This document shows positions 18,901-27,900 of a stretch of 46,122 bases of DNA, piece by piece; positions within the stretch are counted from its first letter, which is position 1; each line of letters begins with the position of its first letter. Under the pieces are notes generated by a model. That model made no database searches. It had not been told where the DNA came from and saw only the letters and a program-made list of their open reading frames with translations. Origin of the DNA: Planctomycetota bacterium (GTDB lineage: Bacteria; Planctomycetota; Phycisphaerae; UBA1845); contig JAJRSP010000003.1 of assembly GCA_024278775.1 (NCBI GenBank), positions 1-46,122 of the forward strand. The letters are read 5' to 3'. Made by a program: the position numbers and the translations under genes.

Positions 18901-18972
18901 GCCTCGTTGGCGGTTGTGGAAAGCGAAACCGACGAAACGGCCCATGTCGCCGAAAGGCACGATCGCGATTGA
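15958..18972 (+). CDS. BlaR1/MecR1-type M56 membrane metallopeptidase with unusual C-terminal domain
   Basis: A 1004-aa membrane protein. N-terminal transmembrane segments (from ~14 and ~42) and the M56 zinc protease core with HELAH at residues 328-332 and 'AENCCDAWV' match BlaR1. A further membrane segment lies near 440-458. The exported C-terminal ~540 residues are not a penicillin-binding domain. They contain a His/Arg/Asp/Gly-rich stretch (~520-605), a run of Pro-Arg-Ala repeats (~615-630), a Cys/His-rich patch with CHEKRGC, CQHG and CADC (~720-760), and a long charged coiled coil (~765-920). GGAGGG before ATG 15958 supports the start. The metal-binding look of the region suggests a metal or envelope-stress signal rather than beta-lactam (inference). 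It should inactivate the adjacent BlaI-type repressor. Confidence 0.85.
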   Translation: MTEIITPVTDLLWRNGLAVLPLVLLVAVVTRFVPCRPSTKHLLWVMVLVWLVIPPLVPGVDLDTRFAGAVAVDVGMPDVSAAPKSPDDAVLILADRVAALSDDLQAATLDSVDPVDSAFVADTHEDFPPPLARSVERTPNTLARAFVPDGRWPSVSLSMSVADSDEIAASPAASNVAEAGGSEQGVTRPVVVERDTPKRVVADTPVRKPAGWRAWLASIVAVRDAVGRIPAIPSSLWIGGVAALGLICVIRLVALAVRMRAASPADRSVRRLVLRAAKRMRLRRVPVVLMVEDRVSPMVSGGCWPRLILPRRLWAELDDAGREAVVCHELAHLRRCDHLVVWADTFVGLLYWWHPIVWWVRSRLHAEAENCCDAWVTTLRPTERRIYAQTLLRTREYLSGEPRVWPAMTVGMTSGRAKRFARRLTMVMTNRVKPGLSAPGVVLALAVAVMGWLASPAQSCPNEKSPRGLIESQTTSDVHLAVDEPRGDGVVEVRLVGDRGDDNGEIEERMERLERQLEHLMRALERNGGPGDRRPREHRRHDRRERRDRAEREHGDHRCGECGHGGPDHHGDHERGERRHGQRGRGDDHGHPGLRGRMGPHVFADPPRPDAPWPPRAPRAPRAPRAPWPGADHMSWRTYELPGGKLEAFTSLMALDDVPILVRPGKDSIEIQATDHQHDLFEAFLRMIDGRETHARFMPGPPIGPRGGWGHAEGGWAPGPKGRHADAARRCHEKRGCKNGKDGCQHGAAGGGTCADCKKHRKSAAVRRTITKAQQLVRRELAKVQAELGGEVAELREKARVGVQRARRQIRKQIRDIRKKAESQEAMLESLREQVDTLRDEAESYRDRAAEIRNRAEAWRDRMTEELGDAEARATLETHVLGLIKGAADLEGKAVSMEDLARVFEEKSHAVEDQLRSFEVYLVGRADAEPTTPEGRTVEITTVAPNVPAEEAEVSVVIEAGPQTVESENSQVAVDVAKALKASLAVVESETDETAHVAERHDRD

Positions 18973-19051
18973 TTGGTTTTCTCCACGTGGTTTGAGTCAT
19001 GAGGTAGTGTCGTTCCTTACGTCTATCGGTTGAAGTCACCCCGACCTGTTT

Positions 19052-19079
19052 CGGAGGCCATGTGAATTGTGCGCCTCCG
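19052..19079 (+). terminator. Hairpin after the M56 gene
   Basis: A perfect 7-base inverted repeat CGGAGGC / GCCTCCG with a 14-base loop, 80 bases after the M56 protease stop. No T-tract follows, so it is either a factor-assisted terminator or another structured element. A second hairpin follows at 19089-19114. Confidence 0.35.
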
Positions 19080-19088
19080 GAGTGCGCG

Positions 19089-19114
19089 GCCAAGGGGCGT
19101 TCCTCACCCTTGGC
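19089..19114 (+). terminator. Second hairpin before the TPR operon
   Basis: A perfect 8-base inverted repeat GCCAAGGG / CCCTTGGC with a 10-base loop, followed by CTCTGTCG rather than a clean T-run. Together with the hairpin at 19052-19079 it forms a tandem pair in the 248-base gap between two operons, so termination is the simplest reading. Confidence 0.4.
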
Positions 19115-19220
19115 TCTGTCGTTCAGGATCGGGTACACTCGCCACGAAGACGGGCTTGGTTTACCAAGTGATAGAATCGAACGTCCAATCCCTACCGCTG
19201 TCGAAAGGAGGTTGGCCAAT

Positions 19221-22200
19221 ATGAATCGCTATGGGTTCGTTAGGTCAACAGGCGTGGTCTCTGTGTTCGTGCTTCTTGCCGCTGCTTTGCCGTCGGCGAA
19301 TGCGCGAGCGAACGGCGCTGACTCATACGATCCGGCGTTGCGCAGCTATCTTGCCGGCAACGGTTTGTTGAATCGCGGTTTGTATGACCTGGCCGCTACG
19401 GAGTATCGCCGGTTTCTCTCCGATCACAGTGACCATGATCGCGCACCGCTTGCGCAGTATGGGTTGGGCGTGTGTCTGTTCCGTACGAAGCAGTACGCCG
19501 AAGCGATCGAGCAGTTGACGCCTGTCGCAGCGGCGTCTGACTTCGAGTTTGCCGCCGAAGTCGCCACGATGCTGGGTCAGTCGCATCTAGCGTTGAAGCA
19601 GTACGAACCGGCCGCTAAGTTCTTTCAAGCGGGTGCCCGGAAACACCCCAAGCATGCCCTGGCTGATGAGGCGGCCGTGGGCGCGACGGAGTCGTTGTAC
19701 CTGTTGGGGCGCTACGGCGAGGCGGCGGGGTGGGCCACACGCTTTGGCTCGCAGTGGCCGGATAGTCCGAATCGACCGCGGGCTGAGTTTTTCGGCGGGT
19801 TGGCCGAGATGGCGCGCGAGGGTTACGAGGCGGCCAGCAAGCTGTTCGCCGGTGTGCTAGAGCTTGATCCGGATGGACCGTTCGCCGATCAATCGTGTCT
19901 GTTTCTGGCGCAATGCTACGAGCAGGGTCAATCGAGTCAGCCCGCAATACGCCAATATCAAGCGCTGCTCCAACGCAAGAAGACCAAGTACGCGCCGGAG
20001 GCATTATATGGCTTGGGTGTGCTGCACCGTCAACGAGGTGAGCGGAAAGAAGCGGCCTTGGTGCTCGATACGCTGCTCGATCGGTTTGGTCAGAGCAAGA
20101 TCGTGCCCCGCGCTGCGCTGCTTCGCGGGCGTGTGGCGTTTGAACAAGAAGCCTTCGAGGCGGCGGCCGGTTTCTTTCAGAAGGCGGGTCAGGCGGATGC
20201 CGACTTGCGCGATCGCACCGAGTACTGGCGTGCCAAGTGCGACCTTCGTCTCGAACATTTCGATAAGGCCAACGCGCGTTTAACCAAGGCGGTTGAGTCA
20301 TATCCGCAGAGCGCATTGCTGGCAGAGATGTGGTACGATCTGGCCATCGCCCGGCTTCGTATGAAGTCTTTTGACGGAGCGATCGAAGCACTCAACACGT
20401 TTCGGAAACGTTTCCCCGATCATGATCTGGCTGCGGAAGCGTTGCGGCTTCTGGCGATGACGGAACACCAGCGGCGCGGATTTGATGAGAGTCTCCGATA
20501 CGCTCGTTTGTTTCTGGCGACATACCCATCTCATGCGGACGCTGTGGATTTGATATTCCTCGTGGGAGAAAACGATTTTCTCACCGGTCGGTATGAACAA
20601 GCCGTGGATGACTACCGGCAGTATCTCTCAAAAAGTGAACAGGATGCACAGTCGGCCAAGGCGAAGCTGCGTCTCGGCCCCGCCTTGCATCGACTCGGTC
20701 GCCTTGATGAGGCCGAGCCGTATCTGGCAGAAGTGAGCGGCCACACGGATGATGCCGCCATCTTCGGGGCGTCTCACCTGGCGTTGGGAGACATTCATTT
20801 TCGGCGCGGCGAGTGGAAGCAGGCCGAGAAAGAGCTTCGTGCATTTCTCCAAGCCGGGACAGATCAACCCGGTGCCGATGATGCGCTCATCAAGCTCGGC
20901 CTGTCGCTGCAACGTCAGGAGCGACCCGAAGAGGCGGTTTCCGTGTACAACGAATTGCTCGGCTTTGACTTTTCCAGCCCCCATCGGCTGCAGGCGCTCT
21001 TCGAAAAGGGACAGTCGCTGGTGATGCTGGAACGCCGAGACGAAGCGGAGAAGGTGTTTCGGATGCTTCTGGCTGAGGATGATGAGTCGCGTTTTGCCCC
21101 GCATGCGCTGAACCATCTTGCGGCGCTGGCCATGCACCGCGGCGCGTACGACGAGGCCAACACGCTCTACGGCAAGGCCGCGGGTTCGCCGGCCGATGAT
21201 GAACTCCGGTCCGGGGCCGCCTATCAGCGCATCAAGGCGCTCATGGCCTCCAAACGGTTCGCCGAAGCCGAAACGGCCATTACGGCCTACCTGTCGAACT
21301 ATGGTGCCACGGGTGCCGCGCCGGCGGCCCGCGCGCAGTTGGCGATTGCGCTCGCTCGTCAGGACAAGTATGAGAAGGCTGTTGGGGCGGTGGATCGCGC
21401 GGTGGCTTCGGCGGCGGCGCTGGAACCGTCGTTGTTGGCTGCGGTGCAGTACGAGAAGGCGTGGTGCCTTCGCGAGTTGGGCCGAACGGATGAAGCGGCA
21501 AAGGCGTACGCCCAACTCATCGAGCAGGGAGTGACTCGCGACTATGAGTTGCACGCGCTGCTCGAGCTGGCGAGTATCGAAAGCGGGGCGAAGCGATTTA
21601 AGCAAGCCGCGGGGCTGTTGAGACGGATCAGAGAGTCTGGTGACGCCGGCGAAGTCCCTGCGGCCGTGATGGCGCAGGCGACGTACCGACTCGGGGTGTG
21701 TGAATTTGAGTTGGGTCGTTTTGCGGAGTCAGTGTCTCTGTTCGAGGCGTACCTCACCGGTGCGGGAGGAGATCAGCTTACGGCGTCGGCGGCGTTCTAC
21801 GCCGGCGAATCGGCTTTCAAGCTCGGACAGTTCGAGCGCTCGGTGAAACATCTGGCGCGTGTGATCAAGGAATTTGCGACGGACGACGTAGCAGCACCGA
21901 GCATGCTGCGGCTGGGTGAGGCGTATGCGAAGCTCCAGCAGTTCAGCCGGAGCGAGCGCGTGTTTAAAACCTACCTCGACTCACACGCGGACAGCGATCA
22001 GTGGTACCAGGCGCGATTTGGGTTGGGATGGGCGCAAGAAAACCAACAGCGCCAAGATGCGGCGATCCGCACGTACCAGCAGGTCATCGAGCGACATCAA
22101 GGGCCCACCGCCGCTCGGGCGCAGTTTCAGATTGGCGAATGTCTTTTTGCGCAACAGAAATATGCGGCCGCGGCGGCCGAGTTGCTCAAGGTGGACATTC

Positions 22201-22391
22201 TCTACGCTTATCCGCAGTGGAGTGCGGCCGCGTTGTTTGAGGCGGGGCGTTGTTTCGTCAAGCTGAACAAGGTGGCCGAGGCACGAAAGCAGTTTGAGCA
22301 AGTGGCGAAGGTCGATCAGAAGTCCCGGTGGGCGGAGATGGCACAGCAGCAGCTCGATGCGCTGGCGACGGCGTCGGTTCCGGGGTCGTAG
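19221..22391 (+). CDS. Giant exported tetratricopeptide-repeat protein
   Basis: A 1056-aa protein with a signal peptide (cleavage likely after ~ANA, residue ~28) and TPR-like helix pairs along nearly its whole length ('GLYDLAATEYRRFL', 'KQYAEAIEQL', 'GRFAESVSLFEAYL' and many more). It should be a periplasmic solenoid scaffold. ATG 19221 has a strong AAAGGAGG site 9 bases upstream, so the longer frame from 19062 is rejected. It is the first gene of a five-gene operon with ExbB/TolQ and ExbD/TolR; in Tol-Pal systems a TPR protein (CpoB/YbgF) is likewise encoded with TolQR, though it is far smaller. Confidence 0.88.
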   Translation: MNRYGFVRSTGVVSVFVLLAAALPSANARANGADSYDPALRSYLAGNGLLNRGLYDLAATEYRRFLSDHSDHDRAPLAQYGLGVCLFRTKQYAEAIEQLTPVAAASDFEFAAEVATMLGQSHLALKQYEPAAKFFQAGARKHPKHALADEAAVGATESLYLLGRYGEAAGWATRFGSQWPDSPNRPRAEFFGGLAEMAREGYEAASKLFAGVLELDPDGPFADQSCLFLAQCYEQGQSSQPAIRQYQALLQRKKTKYAPEALYGLGVLHRQRGERKEAALVLDTLLDRFGQSKIVPRAALLRGRVAFEQEAFEAAAGFFQKAGQADADLRDRTEYWRAKCDLRLEHFDKANARLTKAVESYPQSALLAEMWYDLAIARLRMKSFDGAIEALNTFRKRFPDHDLAAEALRLLAMTEHQRRGFDESLRYARLFLATYPSHADAVDLIFLVGENDFLTGRYEQAVDDYRQYLSKSEQDAQSAKAKLRLGPALHRLGRLDEAEPYLAEVSGHTDDAAIFGASHLALGDIHFRRGEWKQAEKELRAFLQAGTDQPGADDALIKLGLSLQRQERPEEAVSVYNELLGFDFSSPHRLQALFEKGQSLVMLERRDEAEKVFRMLLAEDDESRFAPHALNHLAALAMHRGAYDEANTLYGKAAGSPADDELRSGAAYQRIKALMASKRFAEAETAITAYLSNYGATGAAPAARAQLAIALARQDKYEKAVGAVDRAVASAAALEPSLLAAVQYEKAWCLRELGRTDEAAKAYAQLIEQGVTRDYELHALLELASIESGAKRFKQAAGLLRRIRESGDAGEVPAAVMAQATYRLGVCEFELGRFAESVSLFEAYLTGAGGDQLTASAAFYAGESAFKLGQFERSVKHLARVIKEFATDDVAAPSMLRLGEAYAKLQQFSRSERVFKTYLDSHADSDQWYQARFGLGWAQENQQRQDAAIRTYQQVIERHQGPTAARAQFQIGECLFAQQKYAAAAAELLKVDILYAYPQWSAAALFEAGRCFVKLNKVAEARKQFEQVAKVDQKSRWAEMAQQQLDALATASVPGS

Positions 22392-22430
22392 CGTGTGGGC
22401 ACGGGTCAACACAGATAGGAGTATGGGGCG

Positions 22431-23231
22431 ATGAGAGTTATCTTGGTGGTGGCGGTGCTTGGGTTCGCGCGGGCTGCGCTGGGGCAGGGCGCGTCGGTCA
22501 ACGTGACGGACGCGGCCGTGCAAGTGGGTTCCGTCTGGGATCTCGCCATCAAAGGCGGTCCGGTTATGATTCCCATCGGTCTTTGTTCGTTGGTGGCGTT
22601 GACCATCGTGATCGAGCGGTGGGTCAGCCTTCGTCGCAAGCGAGTGATCCCGCCTTTGTTTTTGGCTCAACTCAATGAACACCTGGAAGAAGGAGACGGT
22701 GATTATAGCAAGGCGCTTTCGTACTGTGATACCGACGGCAGCCCGATCGCGACGGTGTTTGCGGCCGGACTCAAGCGAATGGGCCAGCCGATCGACGTGA
22801 TCGAAAAATACATTGTCCAGGCGGGAGAGGGCGTGGTGTTTACACTGCGAAAGAACCTGCGTGCGCTGGCGGTGATTGCCTCTATTGCGCCGTTGCTCGG
22901 TTTGCTCGGGACGATTTTCGGCATGATTGCCGCTTTTCAGACGGTGGCGACTTCCGGCGAGGCGTTGGGGAAGACGGAAGTTCTCGCCAAGGGCATTTAT
23001 CAGGCGATGATTACCACGGCGGCCGGTCTCATGTTGGCGATCCCCGTCTTGATCGCGTACCACTTCTTCACCACGAAAATAGAACGTCTGGTCCATGACC
23101 TTGATGCAAAAACGGTAGCGTTTGTGGAAACGTACGGGGGGCGTGTCGGAGAAAGGGCGTTGCATGCGCCGAAGTTGCAGGCGGTGAGTGAAACGTCTTC
23201 GAACCCGGCAGCGGCCGCCGTGAGCGCGTAA
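22431..23231 (+). CDS. MotA/TolQ/ExbB proton-channel family protein
   Basis: A 266-aa inner-membrane protein that with its ExbD/TolR partner forms the proton-driven motor of Tol, Ton-like or Agl-type systems. It has an N-terminal signal-like segment, a first membrane helix (~'MIPIGLCSLVALTIVIERWV'), a cytoplasmic loop, and the conserved two-helix region 'IASIAPLLGLLGTIFGMIAAF' and 'AMITTAAGLMLAIPVLIAYHF'. An AGGAG site precedes ATG 22431 by 9 bases. It follows the TPR gene by 39 bases and precedes the ExbD gene by 12. Confidence 0.93.
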   Translation: MRVILVVAVLGFARAALGQGASVNVTDAAVQVGSVWDLAIKGGPVMIPIGLCSLVALTIVIERWVSLRRKRVIPPLFLAQLNEHLEEGDGDYSKALSYCDTDGSPIATVFAAGLKRMGQPIDVIEKYIVQAGEGVVFTLRKNLRALAVIASIAPLLGLLGTIFGMIAAFQTVATSGEALGKTEVLAKGIYQAMITTAAGLMLAIPVLIAYHFFTTKIERLVHDLDAKTVAFVETYGGRVGERALHAPKLQAVSETSSNPAAAAVSA

Positions 23232-23243
23232 GGAGCCGTAACC

Positions 23244-23660
23244 ATGCTCATCAAAGCGAAGCCGCAAGAGGCTGACGGCTTGTCGATCGAAATGACGCCG
23301 ATGATCGACATGGTGTTTTTGGTGCTGATTTTCTTTCTGGTGGCTACGACGTTTCACCAGACCGAGCGGGAAATGAGAATCGCGCTTCCGTTTGCGGCGT
23401 CCGCCGCGCCCATCAGCTCGATGTTGCAAGAGATGGTCGTCAACGTCGACGAGAACGGTTCGATTTTGCTTGGCGGGCGTCGTGTCACGGCCGCCGCCCT
23501 GGAGCAGCGGGTGGTCCAGGCCGTGGCTGCGAATCCGGAACAGAAGGTGACCGTGCGTGGTGATCGTGTAACGGCCTATGCCAACATCGTCACGGTGCTC
23601 GATATTTGTAAACGTGCCGGGGTTCAGGAGCCGTTTTTGGATACGGTCATAGGGGATTAG
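23244..23660 (+). CDS. ExbD/TolR-family biopolymer transport protein
   Basis: A 138-aa protein with one N-terminal membrane helix and a periplasmic domain. The proton-carrying Asp is D22 in 'MTPMIDMVFLVLIFFLV', the family signature. The periplasmic part includes 'VNVDENGSILLGGRRV', normal for ExbD/TolR. Pairs with the upstream ExbB/TolQ protein to convert proton motive force into movement of envelope partners. Only 3 bases separate it from the next gene. Confidence 0.93.
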   Translation: MLIKAKPQEADGLSIEMTPMIDMVFLVLIFFLVATTFHQTEREMRIALPFAASAAPISSMLQEMVVNVDENGSILLGGRRVTAAALEQRVVQAVAANPEQKVTVRGDRVTAYANIVTVLDICKRAGVQEPFLDTVIGD

Positions 23661-23663
23661 CTG

Positions 23664-24860
23664 TTGAGAGGCTTCGGTCATGTCACTCGTGCGGCGCTGA
23701 TGGCTCTGGCGTGGGTTGGCGCTACGCCGTCGGCTCATGCGACCCCACCCACACCGAACCCCCATCAGACCCCCAGGCGATTTTTCCTTCCCGAAACAAC
23801 GGGTTCGTTGAAGGTGGGTGTGCGCCAACTGCTGTTCGAAGACACCTCGCGTGACGAGCCGTTTACCGTTCAAACGAGCGACCGGCGGAGATGGGTGGCT
23901 TCCATCTACTATCCCGCGCAGGTGGCACCGCGCGCAGCCCGGGCTTTGTATATGGATTCGCTCAGTGCCATCGTCTGGGCGAAGCTACGTCACCTGTGGC
24001 AGCGCTTTGAACGCAGCGTGATCACGCGCGCCTTCCGGGACGCACCGGTGCTCCCTGGAACGGAGCAGTATCCGGTCGTCATCTATTCACCGGATATCTT
24101 CTCCCTTCCCGAAAATTATCACTCGCTGGTAACTGATCTCGCCAGTCATGGCTACGTCGTAGTCGGGATCAACCACACCTACGCCTCGGCCGCCGCATCT
24201 TTTCCGAAGCAGGGTTTTGTCTCCGATCGGATCTGGGCGAACGGCTACGCCAACAAGAACACGCGGCAGCGGGCGATGACCTCTTATCTTCCGACATGGA
24301 TCGCGGATATTCGTTTTGTGGCCGACGACCTTGTGCGTCGGGACGAGGACCCGGGCTTCTTTCTTTCGGGGCGACTCGACGTCAACAAGATCGGCGTGTG
24401 GGGTCATGGCTACGGTGGCTGGGCGGCGGCGCGCGCGCTGCTTGCGGAGGATCGGTTTGTGGCCGGCGTCGCCCTGGATGGACGTGTTGAAGATCCGGCG
24501 CAGATTCCCATGCAGATGACAAAACCGTGGTTGCAAATCGTGGGCAAGGCGGAACATGAGCACGCGGGGATGCACTTTTTGGGTCGTTATGCGGATGTGG
24601 CGGAGCTTGTGGTTGAGGGGGTCAACCATGTGTCGTTTGAGGATTTGGCGTTGTTGCGTGAGCGGTTTGACCGAAGCACTGTGGCCGTTCGTAAAAAGAA
24701 GCCGGAAGTCGATCCGGCGCATTTGATCAACATCATCCGTGCCTATGTGTGGGCTTTTTTCGATCATCATTTGAAAGGGCGGGAGCCGGGGCTGATGGCT
24801 TTGGAACAGTCTCCCTATTCCGAGGCGCACCTCCGACGCGGGAACCCCGCCGCACCATGA
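23664..24860 (+). CDS. PAF-acetylhydrolase-like alpha/beta protein lacking the nucleophile Ser
   Basis: A 398-aa exported protein (signal peptide ending ~'PSAHA') with the overall plan of plasma platelet-activating-factor acetylhydrolase: 'YPVVIYSPD', 'LASHGYVVVGINH', a nucleophile elbow, 'ALDGRV' and 'GVNHVSFEDL'. The elbow, normally GHSxGG, is GHGYGG here: codon 249 is GGC (Gly) instead of Ser. The Asp and His candidates of the triad remain. It is thus likely a non-catalytic relative with a binding role, or it uses another mechanism. The start is TTG 23664, supported by AGGGG 8 bases upstream and by the signal peptide; it is tightly coupled to the ExbD gene. Confidence 0.8.
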   Translation: MRGFGHVTRAALMALAWVGATPSAHATPPTPNPHQTPRRFFLPETTGSLKVGVRQLLFEDTSRDEPFTVQTSDRRRWVASIYYPAQVAPRAARALYMDSLSAIVWAKLRHLWQRFERSVITRAFRDAPVLPGTEQYPVVIYSPDIFSLPENYHSLVTDLASHGYVVVGINHTYASAAASFPKQGFVSDRIWANGYANKNTRQRAMTSYLPTWIADIRFVADDLVRRDEDPGFFLSGRLDVNKIGVWGHGYGGWAAARALLAEDRFVAGVALDGRVEDPAQIPMQMTKPWLQIVGKAEHEHAGMHFLGRYADVAELVVEGVNHVSFEDLALLRERFDRSTVAVRKKKPEVDPAHLINIIRAYVWAFFDHHLKGREPGLMALEQSPYSEAHLRRGNPAAP

Positions 24861-24901
24861 GGCCACATGGCGTGGTCCGCCGACCATGAACACAAGGTGA
24901 C

Positions 24902-27900
24902 ATGATGAGGCGATCGTTAATCGTGGTGGGTCTGGTGCTGCTGCTGGGGATCGGCGGCACGATTGCGTGGCGTCTGTGGCCGATGCAGCGCGTGTTTTAC
25001 ACGGATGCGGATACCATCAAGGCTCCCACCCATGCGGCCGCGATTCGTCAAATTCTTTGGCAGCCGCCCCGGTACAGGCCCGACCTGACCCGCGCCTTCG
25101 CGGCGGATCACGTACCGTTTGTGACCGAAGACGGACTGACGCTGCTCTTCTCGCGCCGCGATCACGGTCATCCCGCGAATATCTACTACGCGCGCAAGTC
25201 GGCCTCCGGATGGTCCGAGCCGGTCGCGTTGACCGCCGTCAATTCGGACAGTGATGATCTTGGTCCTGTACTCTCGAACGATGGCCGCGCACTCTATTTC
25301 TATAGCGATCGTGCGGGGAGCATCGGCGGCTATGATCTCTGGGTGTCGTATCGCCATAGCGGAGAGGCGTTCGAGTTTGACGAGGCGATCAATCTCGGGG
25401 CCGCGGTCAATTCACCGTTCAATGACTACGCCCCCGCGCCCACGCCGGATGGTGACCTCTTGTACTTTTCGTCGAACCGCCCGCCGCCCGAAGACGAGCT
25501 GGGTGAACAGGCCCGGTCGGCGACGCTGCACGAAGATTCATTCGAGCGGACGTACGATCTGTATGTCTCCGCGGTGACCGGACAGCGCGTCGGGTCCGCC
25601 CGCCCGCTTCGTACGCTCAACACGCCGGCCAACGAAGGTGCCCCGGCCGTCAGTCCGGTCGGGGATTTCCTTTATTTCGCGTCGGATCGCGCAGGGGGAC
25701 GGGGTGGGTTTGATCTCTACCGATCCCGCCGTCTGGAGGGATTGCTCGAAGCCGCTCACAACCTGGGTGAGACGGTCAACTCGGCCTTCCATGATCTCGA
25801 CCCGAGCGTGGGACACGGTGGCTTCGATCTGTATTTCAGTTCCGATCGAAGTGTCGGCGATCCGATCGCGGAGAGAGATTCGCCGCGCGAATACAAACTC
25901 TATCACACGATCTCACGAGAAGTGTTTGTGGATTCCGAGGTGATCCAGAGAGCGCCGATCCGTTGGGCGGCGATTTGGTCGGCGATCTGGCCAAACCTGC
26001 TGTGGATGCTGACGGCTTTCACTCTGGCAGTTCTTCTGTTCACGCTGATGCGTCGATCCGGGGAGCGGAGGCTCAGCCTGCTCATGCGATGCCTTCTGGG
26101 TTCGGTGCTGGCGCATCTGGTGTTGGTGATGCTGCTCACGATCTGGGGGGTGACGGCCAGCATTGCCGGAGAGTATTCCCGTCGCGGTAGGATTCAGATC
26201 GCACTCGCGTCGCCGGCCACCGGCCAAGAGGTCGCCGCGCAGATTACGGGCGGTCTGACCACCTTGGAATCTCCCATGATCGCGTCACCATCGTTCGAGC
26301 GTGCCGAAACACCGAAAGAGCGTCCCGTGGAGGCGAGTGAGGCGCGACTCGAAGTGTCACATCAAGTCGTGCCCGTGGACCCATCACCAGATGTGGAAAT
26401 GACACTGGCCGACGCCGGCGCAACCTGGCAGTCAGAATCGAGAGCGTGGAGCAAGCCGAAAGCATTACGGCCGCCCTCGGCTGAGGTGTCGCTGTCGACG
26501 CCGACCGAATCGTTGCGCGTGAGCCGCCAAGAATCCACGCGGAAAGTGTCGCCGTCGGAGACCCCGGTCGAAGACGTCAAGCGTCCCGAAGTCGTGGTGA
26601 CCGCCGAGCCACAACCCACCCAATCCGTTGCGGTGGAACTAGCGCGGCTCGATCAGTTGCCTGTGATGCGCAAGGGGTTGATCGAGCGGGTTGTCGCGGG
26701 TGACGCCGTGGTGCCAAAGGCTCGTGTGGTCGATGATCTTTCCGTGCCCAGGCCGACCTCCGATCTGCCTCCCGCACCCGGCTTTCCACTCGCGACGGCC
26801 ACGGCGGAAAAACTCCCGGATGTCGCGGAGATTCGGCTTGATCCCTCGGAGCGGACGCGGACGGTGCCTCCATTGCGTATCACGTCTCATGGAGGGTCCG
26901 GGCCCATTCCGGACGAGTTTGCCAACATCCAGCCGGAGGCGACCGAATCAGCAGAGGATGTCGGGCGTTCGTTGGCCGGGTCGTCACTCGCCCAAGCGTC
27001 GGACGCGATCCCGGTTTCAGCCACGGTGACGAGACCGGAGGTCGCTGTCGACATCACACCGTCGAGCGCCGAGCCCGCCGACGTGTCCACGCCGCAGGAG
27101 TTGGTGAAGATGGCGCGGGCGACCGAGGGAGCGGTTCGAGTTGATCCGACGGTCCGGCCCGAGGTGATCCGAGCAGAAACGCTTCCCGTTCATGTCGAGC
27201 CATCCGAGATGCGTTTCGACCGGATGGATCCCGTTCGAGCCCCGTCCGTCGTGGGAGAGGCGTTGATGGTTTCGGTGCGGCGTGGGGGGGAGTTGGACAA
27301 AGACATCCCGTTTGTGCCACTCGCCAAGCCAACAGCCGCGCTTGCGGCGTCGGTGTGGCCCGAGCGGAAGGCGATTGAGCTACCTCCGGTGGAGGAGGCT
27401 CGGGAGGCCCAGACGTTCGAATCCAAAGAGCCGGTGGAGCGCGTCGCGATGGCGGATCTTCGCGCCGACGTCGATTCGTGGTTGAGTCAAGCCGTGCGTG
27501 AAGTGCACCGGCCCCATGTTGATGTTGAGCTGTCGCGCGAGGAGGTTGCCGTTGCGCCCGACACCTCCTTCTTCCCCACTCCGACGGTTCCGGATGATCT
27601 GGCTCCGGTCAAGCCGGTTTCGTATGTCGCTACGATACCGGTGGACATTCCCGATGATCAGAAACCCATGGAGCTGGACCTCGAACTGTCGCCCGAGGAA
27701 TCGCCACCGGAGAACGCTTTTTTGCAACGCAGCGCGCCGAACAAAATGGAAATCGTCGAGCGCATGGGCGGTAGTGAGGCGACGGAGGCGGCCGTTGCGC
27801 TTGCGCTGAAATGGCTTGCGCAGCACCAAGACGCAGAGGGGTTTTGGAACATTCGCGTGTTTGATGAGCGGTGCGGTGGTTGTGACCACACCCAACCGAT

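Noticed and set aside
21981..23873. 630-codon minus-strand frame opposite TPR/exbB/exbD genes
   Set aside because: It crosses three well-supported plus-strand genes and is His/Arg-rich without any motif.
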